Source: Pseudomonadota bacterium | GTDB taxonomy: Bacteria; Myxococcota_A; Polyangia; Polyangiales; Polyangiaceae | Direction: 5' to 3' | NCBI GenBank assembly: GCA_023411445.1 | Contig: JAEYOT010000541.1 | Location: forward strand, 1 to 6,355 | DNA: 6,355 bases | Shown: one piece after another, positions 1-6,355 of the stretch | Position numbering within the stretch: position 1 is the stretch's first letter | How the letters are laid out: every line of letters begins with the position of its first letter | The notes under the pieces: model-generated | What the model was told of the DNA's origin: nothing | Database searches by the model: none | The model's input: the letters and a program-made list of their open reading frames with translations, nothing else | Position numbers and translations under genes: made by a program

Positions 1-484
1 GCTCAGCGCTTGGCTCCGCACCTCCGCGAAACGCCTGGCACTCCGCTTGGCGAAGGTCAGCAGCCCAGAAGTGCTCATGACGCGCGAAGCGCTCGCCGAT
101 GAGATCTCAGACGTGTGCGACCAAGAGCTGGCGTTGCTCAAGGAGCACTACGGTGAGCTGTTCCGGCAGGAGCTGGTTCTGGCGTTGAACGAGCTACCCG
201 CCCGGGAGCGCATGCTGCTGCAGCTGCACTTGGTGGCAGGCTTGAGCACGACGCGCATCGCAAAGATGTACCATCTCAACCAGTCGAGCATCTCTCGCCA
301 GTTGCAGCGAGCAGCTGCCAACGTGTTCGCGCTGATCAAGCAGCGCGTCCACGCTCGGCTCGGCGTGGAGACGGCGGAGCTGGAGTCATTGTTGGACCTG
401 GCACGAAGTCACATCGAGCTCACCTTATCTTCGATGGACGACGCGCTTCAGCATCAGGGGCCGCTCCACGAGCGCAGCCAATGA
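1..484 (+). CDS. Sigma-70-like RNA polymerase sigma factor, Myxococcales type, C-terminal part (5' truncated by window)
   Basis: This is the C-terminal end of a probable alternative sigma factor that directs RNA polymerase to a promoter set. The frame is open from base 2 to a TGA at 482-484. A TTG at 47 could serve as a start, but the residues upstream of it (LSAWLRTSAKRLALRLAK) look like the end of sigma region 2 (the '..LRxWLRxxAxRxAL' pattern), so the true start lies outside the window. Region 4 is at about nt 179-332: ALNELPARERMLLQLHL is followed by a helix-turn-helix, GLSTTRIAKMYHLNQSSISR. The tail (LGVETAELESLLDLARSHIELTLSSM) matches the C-terminal signature I remember from the Myxococcales-specific sigma family (TIGR03001-like). 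No anti-sigma gene follows within the window. What is seen is the HTH and tail; the family name is from memory. Promoter specificity cannot be told. Confidence 0.82.
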   Translation, partial: LSAWLRTSAKRLALRLAKVSSPEVLMTREALADEISDVCDQELALLKEHYGELFRQELVLALNELPARERMLLQLHLVAGLSTTRIAKMYHLNQSSISRQLQRAAANVFALIKQRVHARLGVETAELESLLDLARSHIELTLSSMDDALQHQGPLHERSQ

Positions 485-782
485 TTCCCTGAAGCGAGCT
501 CTCGCTTCGAGAGTCACGCTCTCCGCGCGCCACAGCTAGGCGAGCGGGGCATCGACATTCGTGGGCCACTCGAGGCCACCCCTCCAATCTGTGAGGACTG
601 GACTCGATTCGGCCGTGCGCAATGGACCAGGGCGGGGACCGATCACGAAACAACCTCGGGCAACGGACGGCCCACCGCTTGAACTCGAACATAGCCATGG
701 CGAGAGGGGAGCCTCGTCGGTGCAGCCGCTCGTCTTCGCGCAGCAGCACCGCTTGGCGCCGCACGCCCAACTGAAAGCGCAC
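485..782. other. Gap between sigma gene and LuxR-type gene
   Basis: Apart from the hairpins at 491-523, I see no gene, repeat or convincing promoter here. The frame of the downstream regulator is open back to a GTG at 561. The 74 residues it would add are low-complexity in look, use many A/T third positions compared with the gene proper, and resemble no domain. I therefore treat 561-782 as untranslated leader or promoter region. The promoter of the LuxR-type gene should lie here, but no -35/-10 pair stands out. Confidence 0.5.
491..523 (+). terminator. Two back-to-back hairpins after the sigma gene, possible terminator
   Basis: Six bases after the sigma stop codon, GAAGCGAG (491-498) pairs perfectly with CTCGCTTC (501-508). 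Directly behind it GAGAG (509-513) pairs with CTCTC (519-523) around a 5-nt loop. There is no T-run, so this is not a textbook intrinsic terminator. It could be a weak or Rho-assisted terminator or a 3' end stabiliser. The position right behind the stop codon supports a role at the transcript end. Confidence 0.4.
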
Positions 783-1571
783 ATGACCATGACCTCTGAC
801 TTCAACGACATCACCAGCATTCGTGAGCAAGCTGTCTCGGTCGACGGGGCGGCGACCGAAAGGATCAGCCTCGCCAGTTTGTGGAACGAGCTGAAATGCG
901 GCGAGGCGCGCGTGGTAGACACGTTCTTCACCAGGGACCGTTGCTACGTCACCGTGGAGCCGCGCCCGCCGGAGCCCAACGCCGAGCTGTGCGGTCGGCG
1001 CCTGTTCATCCTCCACAGTATCCTGTGTGGTCATGGACAGAAGCGCGTGGCTATCGAGCTAGAGCTGGCCCCGTCGAGCGTCGCCCTCAACGCGCGGCTC
1101 GCTCTGGCTGCCATCGGCGTCAGGGACCGCCCCTCCCGCGCCAACCCCCTGCTCATGCTGGCAGCAATGTCGTACTGCGCGGAAGACTACCAGCGCTACG
1201 CGCGCCTCAGTCGTCCAGACGGCGCCGACGGTCTGCGCGTGATCTCGGTGCCGAGACCAGAACGAGCGATGAAGCGAATGCTGCCCCCAGCGGAGCTTGA
1301 CGTCGTACGCTCCCTGGTGGAGGGCCTACCCTACACGGACATCTCGCGCCTGCGAGGGACATCGACGCGAACCATCGCCAATCAGATCACCGCGGTCTTT
1401 CGGCGGCTCAAGGTGTCGGGCCGCAACGAGCTCATCCACTGGCTCTTCTTGCACGAGCCCGCGGAGCCTGCGGCCCCCGCCGCGACCGTTCCTCCGGACT
1501 GCGGCCCCGTCACCCGCCTCGCGCCGGGCAGCGTCGACGACGGGATGGAACGCCTGCAACGCTACGCATGA
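783..1571 (+). CDS. LuxR/GerE-type transcriptional regulator with two HTH cores
   Basis: A probable DNA-binding transcription regulator of 262 aa. The C-terminal part is a clear LuxR/GerE helix-turn-helix: residues 167-222, beginning LPPAELDVVRSLVEGLPYTD, with the core G181-V211 and ending in RNELIHWLF. A second stretch, G83-V113 (GHGQKRVAIELELAPSSVAL onward, ending AAIGV), has the same 31-residue length and spacing as the GerE core and aligns without gaps. No receiver domain (no Asp-phosphorylation motif) and no autoinducer-binding domain is visible, so the input signal is unknown. Residues 42-75 (ARVVDTFFTRDRCYVTVEP...) may form a small N-terminal sensory region. Residues 224-241 are Ala/Pro-rich. 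I chose the ATG at 783, preceded by a weak GAAAG at 773-777, over the GTG at 561 because the extension does not look coding; ATG 789 is also possible. It stands alone between a sigma gene and eno, with no sign of co-transcription with either. Confidence 0.8.
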   Translation: MTMTSDFNDITSIREQAVSVDGAATERISLASLWNELKCGEARVVDTFFTRDRCYVTVEPRPPEPNAELCGRRLFILHSILCGHGQKRVAIELELAPSSVALNARLALAAIGVRDRPSRANPLLMLAAMSYCAEDYQRYARLSRPDGADGLRVISVPRPERAMKRMLPPAELDVVRSLVEGLPYTDISRLRGTSTRTIANQITAVFRRLKVSGRNELIHWLFLHEPAEPAAPAATVPPDCGPVTRLAPGSVDDGMERLQRYA

Positions 1572-3081
<1,510 letters not shown>

Positions 3082-3105
3082 GCCGCCAGCGCGCTCGTGA
3101 GGATG

Positions 3106-3141
3106 GACGCCTCGCTCTTCGGAGCGGGGCGTCTTCGCTTT
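3106..3141 (+). terminator. Intrinsic terminator of eno, UUCG-capped stem
   Basis: GACGCCTCGCTC (3106-3117) pairs with GAGCGGGGCGTC (3122-3133), giving a 12-bp stem with a single T-G wobble and a TTCG loop closed by C-G, the exceptionally stable cUUCGg tetraloop. It lies 24 nt after the eno stop codon. The tail TTCGCTTT (3134-3141) is only partly T-rich, as is common in high-GC genomes. Termination here is inferred from structure and position. Confidence 0.85.
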
Positions 3142-3215
3142 GTGGCGGAGGCCCGCCGCGCCCAAGTCAACAGCGAGCACCCTTGGCTCTGGAGGGACCG
3201 ACGGCCGAGATTTGA

Positions 3216-3232
3216 TTGCATTGACAATTAAC
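3216..3232. promoter_or_regulatory. Candidate MarR operator, copy 1 (upstream of marR-type gene)
   Basis: TTGCATTGACAATTAAC occurs here and again identically at 3750-3766, in front of the next gene. Its centre (3220-3228) is the perfect odd palindrome ATTGACAAT, and the outer bases T..ATTGnCAAT..A are also symmetric. It is AT-rich in a GC-rich setting. MarR proteins usually bind short AT-rich palindromes beside their own gene and an adjacent target, so an operator of the 3256 regulator is the natural reading. The shared bases are seen; binding is inferred. Confidence 0.7.
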
Positions 3233-3249
3233 TCATCCGGCCCTACGTT
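3221..3249 (+). promoter_or_regulatory. Candidate sigma-70 promoter of the marR-type gene, possibly leaderless
   Basis: TTGACA (3221-3226), a perfect -35 hexamer, is followed by a 17-nt spacer and TACGTT (3244-3249), which keeps the T, A and final T of the -10 consensus. Counting about 7 nt on puts the transcription start at or next to the A of the ATG at 3256, and no Shine-Dalgarno is present. This suggests a leaderless mRNA. The -35 lies inside the candidate operator, so repressor binding would block polymerase. Confidence 0.5.
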
Positions 3250-3255
3250 ACCGGC

Positions 3256-3708
3256 ATGCGCGGCCAATTCGATGGCGATGAGGTGCACCTCGAGCGCGCG
3301 TTGCCGTTTTTGATCCACGCCTGCTACCAGCAGCTGCGCTCGCTCACGTACAAGGCGTTCGCCAGCCATGGCTTGGAGCTGACACCAGAGCAATGGGTGG
3401 TGCTGGTACGGCTCTGGCAAAAAGATGGCCAGAGCCAGTCCGCGCTGAGCGAGAGCACGCTGCGCGATCGCCCGACCATGTCCCGCATCCTCGACACGAT
3501 GGAGAAGAGCGGGCTAGTCGAGCGCTGTGTGGATCCCCAGGACGCGCGCTCGCGCCTGATCCGATTGACGCGAAGCGGCAAGAGCCTAAAGCCGAAGTTG
3601 GTGCCGATCGCCAAGGAGCTGGTGGAGCGCCTGGAGCGTGACATCCCAGAGCGAGACCTGGAGATCACGCACCGCACGCTCGGGCGCCTGCTCGCAAACC
3701 TGCGCTGA
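3256..3708 (+). CDS. MarR-family transcriptional regulator
   Basis: A 150-aa winged-helix regulator of typical MarR size. The dimerisation helix is at about 10-38 (VHLERALPFLIHACYQQLRS...). The winged helix includes LTPEQWVVLVRLWQKDGQSQ (42-61), the recognition helix DRPTMSRILDTMEKSGLVER (71-90), and the wing DPQDARSRLIRLTRSG (93-108) with the family's D-x-R-S...LT pattern. The C-terminal helices close the dimer. Members usually repress their own gene and a neighbour until a phenolic ligand or oxidant releases them. There are two cysteines, C23 in the dimerisation helix and C91 after the recognition helix. The N-terminal LxFLIHA stretch recalls OhrR, but the position of the OhrR sensing cysteine is Pro16 here, so a classical OhrR is unlikely. 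It probably controls itself and the downstream AhpD-like gene through the shared 17-bp box. Ligand unknown. Confidence 0.93.
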   Translation: MRGQFDGDEVHLERALPFLIHACYQQLRSLTYKAFASHGLELTPEQWVVLVRLWQKDGQSQSALSESTLRDRPTMSRILDTMEKSGLVERCVDPQDARSRLIRLTRSGKSLKPKLVPIAKELVERLERDIPERDLEITHRTLGRLLANLR

Positions 3709-3749
3709 GCGCCGAGGTCTTCTGCACGGACGAAGCTACGGACGCATAG

Positions 3750-3766
3750 TTGCATTGACAATTAAC
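3750..3766. promoter_or_regulatory. Candidate MarR operator, copy 2 (upstream of the AhpD-like gene)
   Basis: This is an exact second copy of TTGCATTGACAATTAAC, with the palindrome ATTGACAAT at 3754-3762, ending 15 nt before the ATG at 3782. It contains TTGACA at 3755-3760, but a -10 at normal spacing is not evident; TCTAAG at 3774-3779 is only 13 nt downstream. The AhpD-like gene may thus have its own regulated promoter of unclear architecture, or the box may act on read-through from the marR-type gene. Confidence 0.68.
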
Positions 3767-3781
3767 CTACGGATCTAAGCC

Positions 3782-4303
3782 ATGTTTGCCCGATCATTTC
3801 CGCGCTACGACGAAACCTCCGCTCCCGAGCCGGCGCGCGCCGCGCTCGCCCGCGCTAAGCAGCTGCACGGTCGTATTCCGGAGCCACTCACGCGCTACGC
3901 AGCGGCGCCGGCGGTGCTGGCGGCGGCGCTGAATGGCCTGAGCCAGCTCGAGCGCGGCACGCTCCTTCCGCTCGAGCGCGAGGTCCTGGCCATGACCATG
4001 GGGCGGCTCAACGGCTGTCGCTTCTGCGTCAACCTGCACCGGCGGCTGCTCCAAGCTCAGCGCGCGCCCGCGAGCCTGATCGACGCGCTCGAGAGCGGCT
4101 CGCCCCTCGCCGAGCCTCGCTTGGAGGCGCTACGCCGCTTCATCGTGGCGACGGTGGAAACACACGGCGACGTGCCGTCCGAGGTGTGGAGTGACTTCCT
4201 CGCGGCCGGCTTCGATCACGCGCAGGCGCTGGAGGTCGTGCTGGGCGTCAGCGTGTACACGCTGACCACGTTAGCCAATCGCCTTACGCTGACGTCCGAG
4301 TGA
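3782..4303 (+). CDS. Carboxymuconolactone decarboxylase / AhpD-like family protein
   Basis: A 173-aa cytoplasmic, mainly helical protein of the CMD/AhpD superfamily. The AhpD core is visible: E67 in LEREVLAMTMGRLNG, then C79-R-F-C82-V-N-L-H86, the CxxCxxxH redox motif with its upstream Glu. These residues form the peroxidase or thiol-disulfide centre in AhpD-like proteins. True decarboxylases of protocatechuate degradation lack the Cys pair, so a peroxidase or electrophile-detoxifying role is more likely. The second half (LEALRRFIVATVETHGDVPS, then the helix with HAQALEVVLGVSVYTLTTLANR) matches the family's C-terminal helices. The start ATG follows a weak GGA at 3771-3773. It lies 73 nt after the MarR-type gene, which likely controls it through the identical box just upstream. 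No other catabolic gene is nearby. The substrate cannot be told from sequence. Confidence 0.9.
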   Translation: MFARSFPRYDETSAPEPARAALARAKQLHGRIPEPLTRYAAAPAVLAAALNGLSQLERGTLLPLEREVLAMTMGRLNGCRFCVNLHRRLLQAQRAPASLIDALESGSPLAEPRLEALRRFIVATVETHGDVPSEVWSDFLAAGFDHAQALEVVLGVSVYTLTTLANRLTLTSE

Positions 4304-4340
4304 AGCGCGGCACCGCCAGCACGTAAAAAAGCCGCTGACC

Positions 4341-4354
4341 TGGAACAGGTTCCA
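4341..4354. repeat. Inverted repeat TGGAACAGGTTCCA
   Basis: Perfect 6-bp arms (TGGAAC / GTTCCA) around AG, 126 nt before the 4480 start codon. The size and symmetry fit a dimeric regulator's site, perhaps autoregulation by the downstream winged-helix protein. Function is inferred from position only. Confidence 0.4.
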
Positions 4355-4365
4355 CAAACCGCGAC

Positions 4366-4381
4366 GCTGCACGATTGCAGC
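4366..4381. repeat. Inverted repeat GCTGCACGATTGCAGC
   Basis: Perfect 6-bp arms (GCTGCA / TGCAGC) with a CGAT centre, 11 nt after the preceding inverted repeat. It could be an operator half of a two-site regulatory region or a hairpin in the leader RNA. No T-run follows, so it is not an intrinsic terminator for the AhpD-like gene. Confidence 0.35.
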
Positions 4382-4468
4382 TGGGAGATGAGGATTTTCA
4401 CACGGGGGACCAGGTCGTCATCTGTTGCCGCATTTGCGCTGGCGCCGCCCGTGTCCGTGAGTCCTAAT

Positions 4469-4473
4469 GGGAG
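4469..4473 (+). promoter_or_regulatory. Ribosome binding site of the 4480 gene
   Basis: GGGAG lies 6 nt before the ATG at 4480, the right distance for a Shine-Dalgarno. It supports 4480 as the start. Confidence 0.65.
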
Positions 4474-4479
4474 CAGCAG

Positions 4480-5475
4480 ATGAACGCGCAAGTGTTGATC
4501 GACGCGATCGTGCGCCAGACGATGGTGCTGATCGCGCAGCTGTCCACGGTCGATGGCGCGCGCTCCCCACTCTCGCACGTCGCCGACGAGGTGTTCGTCT
4601 CGCTGGTGCGCGAGCTGGAGAGCCAAGGCGTCGGCAAGAAGGTGATCGCGGACATGTTCGGGCTGGCCTTGCGCTCCTATCAGCAGAAGGTGCAGCGCCT
4701 GAGCGAGTCCGCCACGCGGCGCGGTGTGACGCTGTGGAGCGCGATCCACGCGTTCTTGACCGAGCAGGGCGAGGCCTCGCGCGAGCAGGTGCTGGAGCAC
4801 TTCGAGCACGACGAGGAGCTCAAGGTGCGCAGCATCCTGAACGACTTGGTGGAGAGCGGCCTCGTGTTGCGCAGCGGGCGCGGCGATGACACGCGCTACC
4901 GCGCGGCCACGTCCGAGGAGCTCGAGCAGCTGGGCGCCGCCAAGAGCTCGGACGTGGGCGCCAACGAGGCGGCGCTGGTCTGGGTGCACGTCTACCGCGC
5001 GGGGCGCATTTCGCGAGCGCGCTTGGAGGAGGCCTTGCCGCTGGGCGAGCCGGCGCTGAGCCGGGCGCTGGAGCGCCTGGTGAAGGAGGAGCGGATCCGG
5101 GTCGAGCACAGCGCAGGCGTCGACTATTGGACCACCGATCGCTGCCTGATCCCGCTGGGTGAAGCCGCGGGCTGGGAGGCGGCGATCATCGACCACCACC
5201 GCGCGGTGCTGAGCGCGCTCGCAGCCAAGGTGGTGAGCGGCAAGCACGTGTCGGCGGCGGCAGACGAGGTCGGCGGCACCACGCTGTGCTTCGACCTGTG
5301 GCCGGGACACCCTCGCGAGCAGGAGGTGCGTCGCCTGCTGTCCAGCTTGAGGCAGGTAGCCGTGCCGCTGTGGGAGGAGGTGTCGGCCTACAACCGCGAG
5401 CACCGCCCCGCGCGCACTTACAAGGTCACCGTTTACTGCGGACAATACCTGACAGCAGAAGAGGAGGCGCCATGA
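4480..5475 (+). CDS. Unrecognised protein with HTH and tandem winged-helix regions, probable DNA-binding regulator
   Basis: A 331-aa soluble protein without signal peptide or membrane segment. I cannot name its family with certainty; similar conserved proteins seem to occur in myxobacteria. Visible parts: an N-terminal helical region with an HTH-like stretch, GVGKKVIADMFGLALRSYQQ, at about 50-69; a first winged-helix-like unit at 84-145 (LWSAIHAFLTEQGEASREQV..., then ILNDLVESGLVLRSGRGDDT with a wing); a second at 165-220 (ALVWVHVYRAGRISRARLEE..., then LSRALERLVKEERIRV, ending VDYWTTD); and a C-terminal domain at 225-331 containing GGTTLCFDLWPGHPREQEV and a closing YKVTVYCGQYL strand. The wHTH units follow the usual 'loose-to-tight' pattern of sequence-specific regulators. 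The stop codon overlaps the next start (ATGA), so it is co-translated with a GH30-like lipoprotein and may control that operon. Direct evidence for DNA binding is only the predicted folds. Confidence 0.85.
   Translation: MNAQVLIDAIVRQTMVLIAQLSTVDGARSPLSHVADEVFVSLVRELESQGVGKKVIADMFGLALRSYQQKVQRLSESATRRGVTLWSAIHAFLTEQGEASREQVLEHFEHDEELKVRSILNDLVESGLVLRSGRGDDTRYRAATSEELEQLGAAKSSDVGANEAALVWVHVYRAGRISRARLEEALPLGEPALSRALERLVKEERIRVEHSAGVDYWTTDRCLIPLGEAAGWEAAIIDHHRAVLSALAAKVVSGKHVSAAADEVGGTTLCFDLWPGHPREQEVRRLLSSLRQVAVPLWEEVSAYNREHRPARTYKVTVYCGQYLTAEEEAP
5462..5467 (+). promoter_or_regulatory. Strong Shine-Dalgarno AGGAGG for the lipoprotein gene
   Basis: A perfect AGGAGG inside the end of the preceding gene, 4 nt before the ATG at 5472. 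It fixes the start of the downstream gene and, with the ATGA overlap, points to coupled translation. Confidence 0.8.
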
Positions 5476-6355
5476 GCCTACGTCGAATCGCGATCACGAC
5501 GCTGCTGCCCGCCGCGCTCTTGGCGACGCTCGCGTGCAGCCCCGCGCCCAAGGGCCCCAGCAGCGACAGCCAAACGAACTGGCTCAGGTCTTGCGAGGTG
5601 GACGCCGACTGCGGCGAGCTGAGCTGCGTCTGCAACGTGTGCACGCTGCCCTGTAGCGACGACACCGCGTGCGAGAGCCTGCCCGGCTCCGTATGTGCGC
5701 CCGTGAGCGAAGCACAGCCGGCGCTCGCGTGTAGCTCGGCCCCAGAGCGCTCCTGCCAGCCACGCAGCATCGACATCGACGTGAACACGTCCGCGCGCTT
5801 CCAAACGCTCTCGGGATTCGGCGCGACAGTCGGCTACGCCGAGAAGGACATCGCGGACTTCCCGCGCTCGGCGGAGCTGGAGCACGCCATGTTCGCGGGG
5901 CTGGGGCTGGACGTGCTCAGGCTTCGTAACCGCTACGGCGAGGTCGCGGACACGGAGCTGGCCAGCGCAGAACGCCTGATCGCCGCGGCAGAGCGGAGCC
6001 TAGGCCGGGAGCCGCTCGTGCTGCTGAGCTCCTGGAGCCCGCCTAGCGAGCTGAAGGCGAACGGCTCGCGCCTGTGCAGCTCGCCGGAGAGCTGCACGCT
6101 CAAGCGCCTGGCCGACGGCAGCTTCGACTACGGAGGGTTGGCCGAGCACTGGCGGAGCACGCTGCTCGCTTACGCCGCGGTCGGCGTGAGCCCGAGCTTC
6201 ATCGGCATCCAGAACAACCCGGATTGGGCGCCGTCGGGCGGCGTGGGCGCCGAGGCGTGCCGGCTGTTGCCCACGGAAGGCAGCGAGCTGGTCGGTAGCG
6301 GCAGCGCCGCGCAGCGGGTGCGCTTCGCCGGCTTCGCGCAGGCGCTGGCCTGGCT
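5472..6355 (+). CDS. Lipoprotein with Cys-rich module and GH30-like glycoside hydrolase domain (3' truncated by window)
   Basis: The frame stays open for 294 codons to the window edge. Residues 1-21 form a signal peptide (RR, then ITTLLPAALLATLA) ending at C22, a likely lipidation site although TLAC is an imperfect lipobox. Residues 41-95 carry ten cysteines in a C..DxDC...CxCxxCxxxC pattern, enough for five disulfides and typical of surface proteins in this group. From about 100 on the sequence resembles GH30 (GH-A clan beta/alpha barrel; xylanase or beta-1,6-galactanase type): FQTLSGFGATVGYAEKD, then MFAGLGLDVLRLR, LVLLSSWSPPSELKANG (W188), and FIGIQNNPDWAPSG. In GH30 the last motif is QNEPD, with Glu as acid/base; here that residue is N249. 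The nucleophile lies beyond the window. The protein is probably exported and bound to the cell surface, where it would bind or cut polysaccharide. It is co-translated with the upstream winged-helix protein. Family fold is well supported; activity is doubtful. Confidence 0.82.
   Translation, partial: MSLRRIAITTLLPAALLATLACSPAPKGPSSDSQTNWLRSCEVDADCGELSCVCNVCTLPCSDDTACESLPGSVCAPVSEAQPALACSSAPERSCQPRSIDIDVNTSARFQTLSGFGATVGYAEKDIADFPRSAELEHAMFAGLGLDVLRLRNRYGEVADTELASAERLIAAAERSLGREPLVLLSSWSPPSELKANGSRLCSSPESCTLKRLADGSFDYGGLAEHWRSTLLAYAAVGVSPSFIGIQNNPDWAPSGGVGAEACRLLPTEGSELVGSGSAAQRVRFAGFAQALAW

Noticed and set aside
37..52. TGGCAC-N5-TTGGC resembling a sigma-54 promoter
   Set aside because: The -12 element should read TTGC; here it is TTGG, and the site is inside the coding sequence of the sigma gene with no gene start nearby.
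561..782. N-terminal extension of the LuxR-type protein from a GTG at 561
   Set aside because: The 74 extra residues look non-coding, third positions hold many A/T compared with the gene body, and the ATG at 783 gives a sensible start. It cannot be fully excluded.
4325..4330. AAAAAA run after the AhpD-like gene as a - strand terminator tail
   Set aside because: No stable hairpin precedes it on the - strand, and no - strand gene is supported here.
4216..5445. Long open frame of 409 codons on the - strand opposite the winged-helix gene
   Set aside because: The translation is rich in Arg, Leu, Gln, His and Ala without recognisable motifs, as expected from the antisense of a GC-rich gene. The + strand frame has coherent domains, a good ribosome binding site and a coupled downstream gene.
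6074..6298. 74-codon + strand frame near the right edge
   Set aside because: It is out of frame with, and fully inside, the GH30-like lipoprotein gene, and its Arg-rich product lacks any motif.

Overview
The window is GC-rich with strong G/C third-codon bias, and every supported gene lies on the + strand. Several products point to a myxobacterium, most likely Polyangiales/Sorangiineae: a sigma factor of the Myxococcales-specific type, a regulator with two LuxR-type helix-turn-helix cores, a multi-domain winged-helix protein of a kind I associate with this phylum, and a lipoprotein with a Cys-rich module of the type common in these genomes. This assignment is inferred from family resemblance, not from a marker search.

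Layout, left to right: (1) the C-terminal part of a sigma-70-like factor cut by the left edge (1-484), followed by two back-to-back hairpins. (2) A LuxR/GerE-type regulator, best started at 783 and ending at 1571. (3) A 238-nt gap, then enolase (eno, 1810-3081), followed by a 12-bp stem with a UUCG loop that probably ends the transcript. (4) A MarR-family regulator (3256-3708) and a carboxymuconolactone decarboxylase/AhpD-like protein (3782-4303). Both are preceded by the same 17-bp sequence TTGCATTGACAATTAAC, which holds the palindrome ATTGACAAT, so the pair looks like a small self-controlled redox or electrophile-response unit. (5) A 176-nt gap with two inverted repeats, then a two-gene operon: an unrecognised protein with an HTH and two winged-helix regions (4480-5475), overlapping by 4 nt (ATGA) a lipoprotein with a Cys-rich domain and a GH30-like glycosidase domain that runs off the right edge (5472-6355).

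Enolase is the only clear housekeeping gene. The rest is regulatory or accessory. The most notable points are the GH30-like domain whose catalytic acid/base position reads Asn instead of Glu (QNNPDW where the family has QNEPD), the shared MarR box, the tandem LuxR cores, and the translational coupling of a probable DNA-binding protein to a secreted lipoprotein. I see no tRNA, rRNA, CRISPR array, insertion sequence or phage gene.
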